From contig NTKX01000004.1 in the NCBI GenBank assembly GCA_002457135.1, positions 1 to 49,838 of the forward strand: a DNA stretch of 49,838 bases, read 5' to 3'. Shown here piece by piece: positions 39,593 through 48,493 of this stretch. The position numbers and the translations under genes are program-made. The number at the start of each line of letters is the position of its first letter. Within the stretch, counting starts at the first letter, position 1. Under the pieces are notes generated by a model. That model did no database searches and was not told the DNA's origin. It saw nothing but the letters and a program-made list of their open reading frames with translations. Origin of the DNA: SAR116 cluster bacterium MED-G04. GTDB lineage: Bacteria; Pseudomonadota; Alphaproteobacteria; Puniceispirillales; UBA1172.

Positions 39593-40477
39593 CTAGCGGC
39601 GGAGAATCAGCACGTTTCCGCCCGCTACAAGGGCAATCCCGAGGATGGATAACAGCGTCCATTCATACCCCTCAAGGGCTGATGAAATCAGCAGGGCGAA
39701 AACCGGGAACACCACGGTGGCATAGCCTGCCCGGCCCGGGCCGATCCGGCCAACCAGCAGCAGGTAGGATGAAAACGTTGCCACCGATGATATGATGGCA
39801 AGCCAGAATAATCCGCCCAGATACGGCACCGTCCATTCAACGGTAAAGGTATTGCCCTGATAAAAGTTCCAGGCAAAGAGATAGACCGCGCCATACATCA
39901 TCCCCCAGGCATTCATGGTCATGACCGAAAACCCCTGACGCTGGCTGGATGCGGAAATCACACTGCCAACCGAAAAACTGAGCGTACCGATCAGGCACAG
40001 CACAAAGCTGGTCATGGCCCCGGCTCCCAACGCCAAATTCAGTTCGGAAAAATCAATTTCGGGGGCATAGAGAATGCCAACACCGATAAAGCCGATGAGG
40101 GCAGCACCCAGATGCGAAAGCCTCGGCATCCGCCTGGTGAGGCCAGCATCAAGCAGCATGATCACCGATGATGCGAGCGCAAAGGCAACCGCCAGCAGCC
40201 CGGATGTCACCCACAGGCCAGCGTTGTAATAGAGCGAGAAATTGAGCGAAAAGATAAACAGTCCCAGCGCGGCCGGCCTGATATGTTCACGGGGTGACAG
40301 CATCAGCGGCGCACGGCTGATCGAGGCGATCACAACCATCACCATCCCGGCAATCAGAAACCGCCAGAAAACCGATACTTCAGGATCGACAACGCCGAGT
40401 TGCCATTTCAGCCCGATCCAGCTGGTTGACCAGCCGAACAGCGTCACGCCATAGAGAAAATAGTCAAATGGCTTCAT
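39593..40477 (-). CDS. EamA/DMT-family transporter
   Basis: A 294-residue inner-membrane transporter with about ten helices, of the EamA drug/metabolite family. The first helix reads FDYFLYGVTLFGWSTSWIGL, and each half carries the usual repeats, ending with FPVFALLISSALEGYEWTLL and IALVAGGNVLIL. Substrate is unknown. The start is ATG 40477; the longer open frame upstream reads through tRNA-Pro and is not real. It is distinct in sequence from the EamA protein at 29103-30008. Confidence 0.87.
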   Translation of the reverse strand: MKPFDYFLYGVTLFGWSTSWIGLKWQLGVVDPEVSVFWRFLIAGMVMVVIASISRAPLMLSPREHIRPAALGLFIFSLNFSLYYNAGLWVTSGLLAVAFALASSVIMLLDAGLTRRMPRLSHLGAALIGFIGVGILYAPEIDFSELNLALGAGAMTSFVLCLIGTLSFSVGSVISASSQRQGFSVMTMNAWGMMYGAVYLFAWNFYQGNTFTVEWTVPYLGGLFWLAIISSVATFSSYLLLVGRIGPGRAGYATVVFPVFALLISSALEGYEWTLLSILGIALVAGGNVLILRR

Positions 40478-40512
40478 GCAAAGGCCTGAAAATGTTGGGG
40501 ATTTGGTGAGAA

Positions 40513-40589
40513 TGGTCGGAGTGGCGGGATTTGAACCCACGACCCCCACACCCCCAGTATGGTGCGCTACCAGGCTGCGCTACACTCCG
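40513..40589 (-). tRNA. tRNA-Pro (anticodon GGG)
   Basis: A 77-nt tRNA with encoded CCA. Acceptor stem CGGAGTG/CACTCCG, D-stem GCGC/GCGC with AGCCTGGTA loop, anticodon stem CCATA/TGTGG around loop CTGGGGG giving GGG, and T-arm GTGGG-TTCAAAT-CCCGC. It decodes CCC and CCU. Confidence 0.96.
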
Positions 40590-40672
40590 ACTGACTTCTT
40601 ATAGCGAAGCCGGATCAACTTGAGAAGAAAAATCAGTGAGGGGATTAAAGCCGGGGTGCCAGAGACGGAAGC

Positions 40673-41011
40673 CTAAAGCCTGGCGAGACGATCATTTGCC
40701 TGATGCAAGAGCGACAAGGCACGGGCGGTATCAGGGACAGGTGCCGTGGCGGCTGGTGCTGCACCCGCTGAACGTTCCTTCAACACCTGCTGGGCGCCCT
40801 TGATGGTATAGCCCTCATCATAAAGGAGAGAGCGTATCCGTTTCAGGAGCGTAATATCATCGGGTCGGTAATAACGGCGACCGCCACTGCGTTTGATCGG
40901 CTTGATCTGATTGAACCGCGTTTCCCAGAACCGCAGGACATGCGCCGGTATGCCCAACAGGGACGAAACCTCAGAGATATTGCGGAATGCTTCAGGTGCC
41001 TTTTCAACCAT
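40673..41011 (-). CDS. MerR-family transcriptional regulator
   Basis: A 112-residue DNA-binding protein with a MerR helix-turn-helix: [20 protein letters not shown] and the wing [21 protein letters not shown]. The C-terminal part (about 82-112) is short and Ala-rich, without metal-binding cysteines, so it probably responds to no metal. Linkage to ihfA, 14 bp upstream, is conserved in alphaproteobacteria. Target genes are unknown. Confidence 0.9.
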   Translation of the reverse strand: MVEKAPEAFRNISEVSSLLGIPAHVLRFWETRFNQIKPIKRSGGRRYYRPDDITLLKRIRSLLYDEGYTIKGAQQVLKERSAGAAPAATAPVPDTARALSLLHQANDRLARL

Positions 41012-41025
41012 GGCGGCCCCCCCGG

Positions 41026-41316
41026 TTAGTCGTCGTTCAGGCGATCACGGAGAATATGGGATGGTCGAAACGAAAGAACACGGCGGGGAGTGATCGGCAC
41101 TTCCTGGCCTGTTTTGGGGTTGCGGCCAATCCGTTCAGACTTGCTGCGAACAGAAAAGCTGCCGAACGAGGAGATTTTCACGGTCTCCCCTTTTTCGAGG
41201 GAAAGCGAAACCTCTTCCAGAATTGTAGCGACAATATCAGCGGATTCGCTGCGGGACAGCCCAATCTGCTGGTAAATTGATTCCGCTAAATCTGCTCTGA
41301 TAACTGACTTTCCCAT
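41026..41316 (-). CDS. ihfA: Integration host factor subunit alpha
   Basis: A 96-residue HU/IHF-fold DNA-bending protein. N-terminal helices [20 protein letters not shown], the beta segment [14 protein letters not shown], and the arm tip motif [14 protein letters not shown] with the intercalating proline are clear; the end [13 protein letters not shown] is typical of IhfA. IHF organises the chromosome and assists sigma54 promoters such as those bound by NtrC. It lies in the fabH-ihfA-merR order usual for the group, 83 bp after fabH. Confidence 0.95.
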   Translation of the reverse strand: MGKSVIRADLAESIYQQIGLSRSESADIVATILEEVSLSLEKGETVKISSFGSFSVRSKSERIGRNPKTGQEVPITPRRVLSFRPSHILRDRLNDD

Positions 41317-41399
41317 AGCGTCACCTTAACAAAAAAGAGGGTACCGTCAAATACTAATATTGAAATATTGAGGATTAATCCCGCCAAAAACAGCAGAAA

Positions 41400-42371
41400 T
41401 CAGGGCTTGCCGAAACGTGCCAGCGCCGCCCCCCAGCTCAACCCGCCCCCGATAGCCTCAAACGCGATGACGTGGCCGGGCTTGATCCGGCCGTCCGCTA
41501 CCGCCGTATCAAGCGCCAGCGGTATCGATGCGGCTGATGTGTTGGCGTGTTCGTGAACGGTGCGAACAACCTTGTTCTCATCCAGATTGAGCTTCTTCTG
41601 CATGCTGTCGATGATGCGCAGGTTGGCCTGATGCGGCACCAGCCAGTCAACATCCGATGCCTCAAGCCCTGAAATCTTCAGCGCGGCTTCCATGGAGGAT
41701 GACAGCTTTTCAACAGCGTGGCGAAACACTTCCCTGCCCTTCATGCGGACATGGCCGACCGTGCCAGTGCTGGAAACACCGCCATCGACATAGAGGATAT
41801 CCTTGAACCGGCCATCGGTATAAAGCGTTGAGGACAGAATGCCCCAGCCGTCATGGTCTTCCGATGCCTCAAGCACCACGGCCCCTGCCCCGTCACCGAA
41901 CAGCACCGCGGTTGAGCGATCCTCCCAGTCCAGAATGCGGGTGAAACTCTCCGCCCCGATGACCAGCGCCTTGTTGGCCTTGCCGCATTTGACCATGCTG
42001 TCGCCGACATCCAGCCCATAGACAAAACCGGCACAGACGGCCTGAACATCAAAGGCAAAGGCATTGCTGGCCCCAAGCCCGGCCTGAACCGTGGCCGCTG
42101 TTGCCGGAAAGGTATCATCAGGGGTGGTGGTGGCGATAATGATGCAGTCAAGATCAGTGGCATTGAGGCCAGCGTGTTCAAGCGCCTTTTCACCGGCGGC
42201 AATGGCAAGGTCCGATGTTTTCTGCCCCTCGGCAACCATGTGACGCTGGCCTATGCCTGTGCGCTGGCGAATCCATTCATCGCTGGTGTCCATGCGGGCG
42301 GCCAGATCATCGTTGGTGATAATGCGTTCTGGAAGATACGACCCTGTTCCGGTAATCAAAGTTTGACGCAT
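41400..42371 (-). CDS. fabH: 3-oxoacyl-[acyl-carrier-protein] synthase III
   Basis: Initiates fatty acid synthesis by condensing acetyl-CoA with malonyl-ACP. The 323-residue protein shows the catalytic triad: C113 in DVQAVCAGFVYGL, the histidine in WLVPHQANLRIID and the asparagine in HEHANTSAASIP. The N-terminal GTGSYLPERIITNDDLA and the EWIRQRTGI motif are typical. It starts five bases after plsX, the usual pairing. Confidence 0.97.
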   Translation of the reverse strand: MRQTLITGTGSYLPERIITNDDLAARMDTSDEWIRQRTGIGQRHMVAEGQKTSDLAIAAGEKALEHAGLNATDLDCIIIATTTPDDTFPATAATVQAGLGASNAFAFDVQAVCAGFVYGLDVGDSMVKCGKANKALVIGAESFTRILDWEDRSTAVLFGDGAGAVVLEASEDHDGWGILSSTLYTDGRFKDILYVDGGVSSTGTVGHVRMKGREVFRHAVEKLSSSMEAALKISGLEASDVDWLVPHQANLRIIDSMQKKLNLDENKVVRTVHEHANTSAASIPLALDTAVADGRIKPGHVIAFEAIGGGLSWGAALARFGKP

Positions 42372-42376
42372 GCTGA

Positions 42377-43516
42377 TCAGTCCTCATCCTTCTGAAGCGT
42401 TTCAATCGCCATCACGGACCGTTCAACCGATTGTTTCAGATCACTCATAAAATCCTGCCTGATCATGGTGACAGCGGCACCGATCGCATTGGCAAAGCCC
42501 TTGGCATCCGCGCTGCCATGCGATTTTACGACAATGCCGTTCAGGCCAAGCAGCACCGCACCGTTATAGGTCTGGGGGTTGAGCTTGCGGCGAAGCTCTT
42601 TCAGGGATTGCCGCGCCAGCAGGTATCCAAGCCTCGACAGGAGGGAGGATTTGAAACTGCGGCGCATCATCGTTGTCACGAATTTGGCCGTGCCTTCAGC
42701 GGTCTTGAGCGCGATATTGCCTGAAAACCCGTCAGTGACGATCACGTCAACCGTCCCCCGGGTGAAATCATCGCCTTCAACAAAACCGGCGTAATTCAGC
42801 TTGACCTCGGGGTTGGAAAGAATGGTGGCGGCATCGCGTACTTTGGTGCTGCCTTTCTGTTCTTCCTCACCGACATTGAGCAGGCCAATGCTGGGTGACG
42901 GCCGACCGCTGGTGACACGGGCAAAGGCATCCCCCATGATGGCAAACTGGACCAGGTGGCGGGTTGAGCAATCAATATTCGCCCCGAGATCGAGAATACA
43001 GCAGGGTTTTTCCTCGGTAGGGACATAGGCGGCCAGGGCCGGGCGATCAATCCCTTCCATGGTGCGCAATCCCATCAGGGCCATGACCATCAAGGCCCCG
43101 GAGTTGCCAGCCGAGACAACGGCATCAGCCTCCCCCGCGCCGACCATATCAATCGCCAGCCGCATGGAGGTGTTCTTGCCGTTGCGCAGGGCCTGTGACG
43201 GTTTCTCATCAGCGGCAACAGCATCGGTTGTATGGACAATACGGGTTCCGGCCAGGTTGGGATGCTTTTCAATCAGCGGGCTGATCAGATCACGATCACC
43301 GACCAGTATAGGATCGATATCCGGGTTCGTACGCATGGCATTGGACAGCCCGTTGATAACAACACGGGGGGCCTGATCGCCACCCATGGCATCAATGGCA
43401 ATACGCAAAGATTTTGGTGAAGTGTTAGCGATTGTATCCGGCCTCTGCTCGTTAGCGTCTTTTTTAGAGTTTTTTCTTCCATTCGGCAAGAGAGGCAAAG
43501 GGATGCGTCGGATCAT
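42377..43516 (-). CDS. plsX: Phosphate acyltransferase PlsX
   Basis: Makes acyl-phosphate from acyl-ACP for phospholipid synthesis. The core opens with LRIAIDAMGGDQAPRVVING, preceded by 36 residues of basic N-terminus not usual for the family, and continues with VSAGNSGALMVMALMGLRTM and VTDGFSGNIALKTAEGTAKF. The ATG at 43516 lies 53 bp inside the DUF177 gene and lacks a clear ribosome site, so the true start could be a later TTG just before RIAIDAMGG (about 43412); the open frame gives no better ATG. It precedes fabH by five bases. Confidence 0.93.
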   Translation of the reverse strand: MIRRIPLPLLPNGRKNSKKDANEQRPDTIANTSPKSLRIAIDAMGGDQAPRVVINGLSNAMRTNPDIDPILVGDRDLISPLIEKHPNLAGTRIVHTTDAVAADEKPSQALRNGKNTSMRLAIDMVGAGEADAVVSAGNSGALMVMALMGLRTMEGIDRPALAAYVPTEEKPCCILDLGANIDCSTRHLVQFAIMGDAFARVTSGRPSPSIGLLNVGEEEQKGSTKVRDAATILSNPEVKLNYAGFVEGDDFTRGTVDVIVTDGFSGNIALKTAEGTAKFVTTMMRRSFKSSLLSRLGYLLARQSLKELRRKLNPQTYNGAVLLGLNGIVVKSHGSADAKGFANAIGAAVTMIRQDFMSDLKQSVERSVMAIETLQKDED

Positions 43517-43964
43517 CGAGGCGATCCGCGGTCACAAACCCCTCGGCTTCGGGGTCACGAGGCCATGCCGAAGCCTCCAGCCCGACCAGCTGGGCGATCA
43601 TCTCCCCAACAGGAATAACGCCATTTTCAATAACCTCAACCGAAACCGCCATAGGGTCGATTTCAGCCTCCCCGTCATCATCCGCAAGGCTGGCAAACCG
43701 TTCGTGAACATCAATGGCAATGGATTCGGGTACCGGATTGCCTGTAACCCGGCAGCGCTGGATAATCGCGCCTTCGATCCGGCCCCTGATATCATAGGCC
43801 CGGTCTGCTATTGATTTTGCCTTCAATTCGGCTGTCAGGCTGCAAACATCGACCCAGCCAAATCGTTCGGCCAGGGTGGTGCAATCCACCCGCTCGGCGT
43901 TGATGCTGAGTTTATGGGGTTTTCCCTGATCAAGGGTTTCCACCCTCAAGACGATATCCAGCAT
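43464..43964 (-). CDS. DUF177/YceD-family protein
   Basis: A 166-residue YceD (DUF177) protein, a conserved bacterial family tied to ribosomal RNA or lipid gene neighbourhoods. Visible pattern: RFGWVDVCSLTAELKAKSI, the central RGRIEGAIIQRCRVTGNPVP with the conserved cysteine, and an acidic DDGEAEIDP stretch before GEMIAQLVGLE. In many bacteria rpmF follows it; here plsX does, with its annotated start overlapping. It begins 12 bp after the CBP3-type chaperone gene. Confidence 0.88.
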   Translation of the reverse strand: MLDIVLRVETLDQGKPHKLSINAERVDCTTLAERFGWVDVCSLTAELKAKSIADRAYDIRGRIEGAIIQRCRVTGNPVPESIAIDVHERFASLADDDGEAEIDPMAVSVEVIENGVIPVGEMIAQLVGLEASAWPRDPEAEGFVTADRLDDPTHPFASLAEWKKKL

Positions 43965-43976
43965 TTCTGCCTCCCC

Positions 43977-44549
43977 TTACCCGTCAACCCTGGGGGACGA
44001 CAGGTGAGACAGGGCTTCCCCCACCGTGGCAGCATCAAGATCAGCATCGGCAATACCGGAAAGGGCCTGATCAGCAGCCAGAACAGCATCAACCAGCCCG
44101 TTTTCAAGGGCGTTTTCACCATTATCACGATAGAGATTGCGTTCAAGCGCAAGGGCGAGGGCAGCGCGATCATTGGCGGCAATGCTGGTATCATAGGCGG
44201 TCATGCGGCCGAGATAGGCCTTGGCCATGGTCTTGACCTTGTTGCCGACCTTGTTTTCGCTGACCCCGATTTCATGCAGGCCGAGGTCAAGATCAGCAAA
44301 CATGGTATCAATCAGGCCCTGGGCGCGCTCCTCCCCCGCATTATCGGGGATGGCGGATAAACGCCGGACCACCAGCACCGCGTTGAGGGTCAGGGTATCA
44401 AATCGGCCATCGAGGCCGTCATCAACCGAGAACCGTTGATAAAAATCACCATTCCGCGCCGCGGTGGCGACGGTCTGATACAGGGCAAAGGACGCATCAT
44501 TCGCCGGACGCGCCCATTGCTCCACCTTGTTGCTTAGCCAGTTAAACAT
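43977..44549 (-). CDS. Ubiquinol-cytochrome c chaperone (CBP3) family protein
   Basis: A 190-residue protein of the CBP3/UQCC1 family, which helps assemble cytochrome bc1, specifically cytochrome b in mitochondria. Family-like elements are YQTVATAARNGDFYQRFSVD, VVRRLSAIPDNAGEERAQGL and FADLDLGLHEIGVSENKVGN, followed by KTMAKAYLGRMTAYD. No signal or membrane segment is seen. I prefer ATG 44549 to TTG 44555. It is divergent from the BamE-like gene, a linkage conserved in alphaproteobacteria. Confidence 0.9.
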   Translation of the reverse strand: MFNWLSNKVEQWARPANDASFALYQTVATAARNGDFYQRFSVDDGLDGRFDTLTLNAVLVVRRLSAIPDNAGEERAQGLIDTMFADLDLGLHEIGVSENKVGNKVKTMAKAYLGRMTAYDTSIAANDRAALALALERNLYRDNGENALENGLVDAVLAADQALSGIADADLDAATVGEALSHLSSPRVDG

Positions 44550-44615
44550 CGCCAAATCTGAATTAAATCAATTGACCCGCCATAAGAAAGACGGCATGAC
44601 ATCAGCAACAAACTG

Positions 44616-45092
44616 ATGCTAATGTTGAATACCATGAACACGACATATCCCAAAAGAATTTTCGCTTATGGACTGACAGCAATTGCACTTACTGCCCTTG
44701 TTTCGGGCGGGTGCAGCAGCCGCGTTTATAATCATGGAAATCAGCTTGATCCGCTTTCCCTTTCCAAGGTCGAGCCGGGCAAGACCCGCCTGATCGAGGT
44801 TGAGGCCCTGTTTGGCAAACCATCGGCCACGGGTGCCTTTGACAGCGGCAAGGTTTACTACATCACCCAGATCATGGAAGAAAAGCCGGGGGCGCGGAAA
44901 GAAACCATCAACCGCACCATTGTTGCCTTCTCCTACAATGACACCGGCCTCATCACCGCCATTGATATCACCGATGAGCAGACCGGCCGGACGATCTTTC
45001 ACCGTGATGAAAAAACCCCGACACCCGGCAATACCTACGGCATCCTGGAACAGATGTTCAGGAATGTTCAGCGCGGCGGTTTGAGCCAGTAA
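44616..45092 (+). CDS. bamE: BamE/SmpA/OmlA-family outer-membrane lipoprotein
   Basis: A 158-residue lipoprotein of the BamE family, part of the machinery inserting beta-barrel proteins into the outer membrane. A signal peptide runs to a lipobox-like LVSGGC with C33 as the lipidated residue; this matches the permissive lipobox pattern though position -3 is Ser. The SmpA/OmlA domain includes LSLSKVEPGKTRLIEVEALF and GKPSATGAFDSGKVYYI. Three in-frame ATGs (44616, 44622, 44634) lack clear ribosome sites; the third would still give a good signal peptide. A strong terminator follows. Confidence 0.88.
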   Translation: MLMLNTMNTTYPKRIFAYGLTAIALTALVSGGCSSRVYNHGNQLDPLSLSKVEPGKTRLIEVEALFGKPSATGAFDSGKVYYITQIMEEKPGARKETINRTIVAFSYNDTGLITAIDITDEQTGRTIFHRDEKTPTPGNTYGILEQMFRNVQRGGLSQ

Positions 45093-45110
45093 TCCTGTTA
45101 CCCGGCAATA

Positions 45111-45140
45111 AAAAAGGCCCTTGCTGAGAAGGGCCTTTTT
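45111..45140. terminator. Bidirectional rho-independent terminator
   Basis: A perfect 12-bp stem, AAAAAGGCCCTT with AAGGGCCTTTTT around a six-base loop, lies between convergent bamE and hppA. Flanking A and T runs permit termination in both directions. Confidence 0.9.
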
Positions 45141-45177
45141 CATGAGTGAACATTCTTCCTGATCAGTGGGCGCCTGA

Positions 45178-47223
45178 TCAGTGGGCGATTGCCGCCAGCA
45201 TCAGGATAGCAACAATGTTGATGATCTTGATCATCGGGTTAACGGCGGGGCCAGCGGTATCCTTGTAGGGATCGCCGACCGTATCACCGGTAACAGCGGC
45301 TTTGTGGGCTTCGGAACCCTTGCCGCCATGGTTGCCGTCTTCAATGTATTTCTTGGCGTTATCCCAGGCACCACCACCGGCGGTCATGGAGATAGCAACA
45401 AAGAGACCCGTCACAATCGTGCCAAGCAGCATGGCACCAACCGCCGTCAGGGCAGCAGCCTGATCAACGGTCACAACCATCACGCCGTAGAGGATCACCG
45501 GGGCCAGCACTGGCAGCAGCGAAGGAATGATCATTTCCTTGATGGCAGAGCGGGTCAAAAGATCAACCGCACGGCTGTAATCAGGCTTGGCTGTGCCTTC
45601 CATGATACCCTCGATTTCGCGGAACTGGCGGCGCACTTCCTGCACCACAGCACCACCGGCACGGCCAACAGCCTGCATGCCAAGCGAACCAAACAGGTAA
45701 GGCAGCATACCGCCGATGATCAGGCCGACAACAACATAAGGATCCTTGAGGTTGAAGTCGATCTGGCCTTGCAGCTCAGGGAAATAGTGGTTGAGGTCCT
45801 CGGTATAGGCCGCAAACAGGACAAGGGCAGCCAGACCGGCGGAACCGATGGCGTAACCCTTGGTCACGGCTTTCGTGGTGTTACCGACAGCGTCAAGCGC
45901 ATCAGTCACGTTACGGACACTTTCATCCAGTTCGGACATCTCGGCGATACCGCCGGCGTTATCCGTCACCGGACCGTAGGCATCAAGGGCAACAACCATC
46001 CCGGCCAGGGCAAGCATGGTGGTGGCGGCAATGCCGATCCCGTAAATACCAGCCAGCTGGAACGCGGCAATGATACCGGCAGCAATGATGATGGCGGGTA
46101 CGGCGCAGGCTTCCATGGACATGGCGAGACCGGAGATCACGTTGGTGCCGTGACCGGTTTCAGAGGCCTTGGCCACCGTGCGCACCGGGCGATATTCGGT
46201 TGAAGTGTAGTATTCCGTGATCCAGACAAGCGCACCTGTTACCAGGAGGCCAACAATGGAGCACCAGAAATACGGCATCATCATCGCGTCACCGGCGAAC
46301 ATCTGCTGGGTCAGGAAATAAATCGCGGCAGCGGAAAGAACCGCGGTTGCAATGAAACCCTTGTAAAGAGCAGCCATAATGTTCTGTGAGGCCCCGAGGC
46401 GAACAAAGAACGTGCCGATCACCGAGGTGATGATACAGACAGCGCCAATGGCCATCGGGAATGTCAGGGCAGCCTCACCCAGGCCGTAGATAGCGGCCAG
46501 CAGCATGGTGGCCACCAGCGTCACAGCGTAGGTTTCAAACAGGTCAGCGGCCATCCCGGCGCAGTCACCAACGTTATCACCGACGTTATCGGCGATCACG
46601 GCAGGGTTGCGGGGGTCATCCTCAGGGATACCGGCCTCAACCTTGCCGACGAGGTCAGCACCCACGTCAGCGCCCTTGGTGAAGATACCGCCACCAAGAC
46701 GGGCGAAGATCGAAATCAGCGAGGCACCAAACGAAAGCGCGACCAGGGCTTCGATCACCTGGCGTTCGCTCAGCTCAAGGCCAACCAGAATACGGTAGTA
46801 AAGGGCAACACCGATGAGACCGAGGCCAACAACCAGCATCCCGGTAATGGCACCGGACTTGAAAGCGATATCCAGCGCGCCGGAGAGCGAGTGGCGAGCG
46901 GCCTCAGTGGTGCGGACATTGGCACGAACCGAAACGTTCATCCCGATGTATCCGGCGATACCGGAGAAAACAGCACCGATTACAAAGCCAACGGCAACAT
47001 AGGTGCCGAGCGTCACGACCAGGATCACAGCAACAACCACACCAACGATACCGATGGTGGTGTACTGCCTGTTAAGATATGCTCGTGCGCCTTCCTGAAT
47101 GGCGCCGGCGATTTCCTGCATGCGGGCGTTGCCGGCATCAGCGGCAAGAACACTTCTTGCTGCCCAGATACCATAGACAAGACCAACAACACCGCAGAGA
47201 ATGGAAAAATCTACAATGCTCAT
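45178..47223 (-). CDS. hppA: K+-independent H+-translocating membrane pyrophosphatase
   Basis: A 681-residue proton pump with about 16 helices that uses pyrophosphate hydrolysis to build a proton gradient. The substrate loop [20 protein letters not shown] (184-203) and the acidic motif DNVGDNVGD (212-220) are intact. K451 and T454 in [17 protein letters not shown] mark the K+-independent class; K+-dependent enzymes have alanine at the first of these positions. A candidate promoter lies about 125 bp upstream, leaving a long leader. It may conserve energy from biosynthetic pyrophosphate. Confidence 0.97.
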   Translation of the reverse strand: MSIVDFSILCGVVGLVYGIWAARSVLAADAGNARMQEIAGAIQEGARAYLNRQYTTIGIVGVVVAVILVVTLGTYVAVGFVIGAVFSGIAGYIGMNVSVRANVRTTEAARHSLSGALDIAFKSGAITGMLVVGLGLIGVALYYRILVGLELSERQVIEALVALSFGASLISIFARLGGGIFTKGADVGADLVGKVEAGIPEDDPRNPAVIADNVGDNVGDCAGMAADLFETYAVTLVATMLLAAIYGLGEAALTFPMAIGAVCIITSVIGTFFVRLGASQNIMAALYKGFIATAVLSAAAIYFLTQQMFAGDAMMMPYFWCSIVGLLVTGALVWITEYYTSTEYRPVRTVAKASETGHGTNVISGLAMSMEACAVPAIIIAAGIIAAFQLAGIYGIGIAATTMLALAGMVVALDAYGPVTDNAGGIAEMSELDESVRNVTDALDAVGNTTKAVTKGYAIGSAGLAALVLFAAYTEDLNHYFPELQGQIDFNLKDPYVVVGLIIGGMLPYLFGSLGMQAVGRAGGAVVQEVRRQFREIEGIMEGTAKPDYSRAVDLLTRSAIKEMIIPSLLPVLAPVILYGVMVVTVDQAAALTAVGAMLLGTIVTGLFVAISMTAGGGAWDNAKKYIEDGNHGGKGSEAHKAAVTGDTVGDPYKDTAGPAVNPMIKIINIVAILMLAAIAH

Positions 47224-47348
47224 TATTTTAGCCCTAAGGGATTGGAGTTACGGAGAAGACCGGCCCCCAGTTAGCCGAAAACTCCCCAGATGGCCTGAAG
47301 AAACAAGCCGCATGCAGCCCCTGAACAGGGCCATCATGATTAGCCACG

Positions 47349-47377
47349 CTTATAATCAAAGCATGTCTTCAAAGCAA
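47349..47377 (-). promoter_or_regulatory. Candidate hppA promoter with long leader
   Basis: On the minus strand TTGCTT (47377-47372) and TATAAG (47354-47349) are separated by 17 bases. The predicted transcript would have a leader of about 120 bases before the hppA ATG, containing a strong short hairpin around 47316-47332 (GCCC with GGGC). The remainder of the 237-bp nusB-hppA gap shows no gene. Confidence 0.5.
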
Positions 47378-47460
47378 TAGAAAACTAAGCATTCTGCGGT
47401 TGCCCGGCTGGCAATCAGGGTGGTGACGGGGGTTGTTGACTGAGCCGGTTTAGGGGCGGG

Positions 47461-48003
47461 TCAGCCCGCGTCCATTTCAGCCTTGCGCAAATCACGCGAC
47501 AGCCGGTCCAGGACGGCATTAACAAAGGCGTAGTCACCACCGCATGTTTCGGCAATGGCGGTGTATTCATTCATCACGGTGCGGACCGGAACATGGGCAA
47601 GGGATTGCAGCTCAATGCAAGCCGCCCTCAACGCCGAACGATCAACCTCACTCAGGCGGTCCATGGTCCAGCCATCTTTCAGGAGGGGCATGATCATCGC
47701 GTCAATGTCCTCACGCCGGTCAAGCACGGTGAAAACGACGCTGGTATAGTGATCTTCATCAATCCTGTCGATATCGAAATCGGTCAGCAGGGTTGGCAGA
47801 AAATGATTGCGGAACGATGGCACAACCTCGGTGGCAGGGCGTTCACTGGCCCAGACCTGAAACAGTGTCTGCACCGCCGCCAGGCGTGATGCCGAACGCC
47901 GCCGCACTGACAGAGGACGGCGTTCTTCTTCGGGAGCCTCCCCAAGGGAGGCATCATCCGGCCTGTCGTCTTCATCAATAGGGGGATGGTCAGGATTAAT
48001 CAT
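47461..48003 (-). CDS. nusB: Transcription antitermination factor NusB
   Basis: A 180-residue RNA-binding antitermination factor that with NusE acts on rRNA operons. The acidic N-terminal 35 residues (rich in Asp/Glu/Pro) precede the all-helical NusB fold: [20 protein letters not shown], the [20 protein letters not shown] segment, [20 protein letters not shown] and LDRLSRDLR at the end. The start is ATG 48003, overlapping the ribH stop by 8 bp; the longer upstream frame runs inside ribH. thiL, often the next gene, is missing. Confidence 0.94.
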   Translation of the reverse strand: MINPDHPPIDEDDRPDDASLGEAPEEERRPLSVRRRSASRLAAVQTLFQVWASERPATEVVPSFRNHFLPTLLTDFDIDRIDEDHYTSVVFTVLDRREDIDAMIMPLLKDGWTMDRLSEVDRSALRAACIELQSLAHVPVRTVMNEYTAIAETCGGDYAFVNAVLDRLSRDLRKAEMDAG

Positions 48004-48454
48004 GGTCCAGCACTTCAAAGCCCCGGGCGGTTGCGGCCATCGCGAGGGCGGCACGGGCGGCATCACCGCCCTTGTTCTTGCGCCCGGGATCAGCCCGTTC
48101 CCAGGCCTGTTCGCTGTTTTCAACCGTCAGGATACCATTGCCTATGGGCAGCATTTCGGCCACGGTTAGGTCCATGATGGCGCGGGCGCTTTCGTTGCAG
48201 ACAATTTCAAAATGATAGGTTTCACCGCGAATGACGCATCCAAGCGCGATGTAGCCGTCATAGACCGGCCCGTCACGGCGCTGGCTGGCCATGGCAATCG
48301 CCCCGGGGATTTCGAGAGCGCCAGGCACTTCAAGGCGATCATGATCCGCCCCGGCCTGATCGAGCGCGGCGATGGCACCCTCGGCCAGCGCATCAGCCAG
48401 GTCCTGATAGAACCGTGCCTCGACGATCAGAAAACGTTGTCTTTTATCGGGCAT
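47996..48454 (-). CDS. ribH: 6,7-dimethyl-8-ribityllumazine synthase
   Basis: Condenses the pyrimidine and the four-carbon unit to lumazine, the penultimate step of riboflavin synthesis. The 152 residues show [37 protein letters not shown] and [20 protein letters not shown] with the catalytic histidine. I prefer ATG 48454, with AAGG seven bases upstream, over the in-frame TTG 48460. It lies 39 bp after ribBA and overlaps nusB. Confidence 0.95.
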   Translation of the reverse strand: MPDKRQRFLIVEARFYQDLADALAEGAIAALDQAGADHDRLEVPGALEIPGAIAMASQRRDGPVYDGYIALGCVIRGETYHFEIVCNESARAIMDLTVAEMLPIGNGILTVENSEQAWERADPGRKNKGGDAARAALAMAATARGFEVLDHD

Positions 48455-48493
48455 GGACAAACCTTGGACATTGAGGGGATGAATAACCGATGA

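Noticed and set aside
40478-40549. 24-codon extension of the EamA gene
   Set aside because: It reads through the tRNA-Pro sequence; ATG 40477 starts the first membrane helix.
45181-46203. 340-codon open frame opposite hppA
   Set aside because: Antisense shadow of a highly conserved membrane protein gene.
48004-48123. 40-codon extension of nusB
   Set aside because: It lies within ribH; ATG 48003 gives the usual NusB length.
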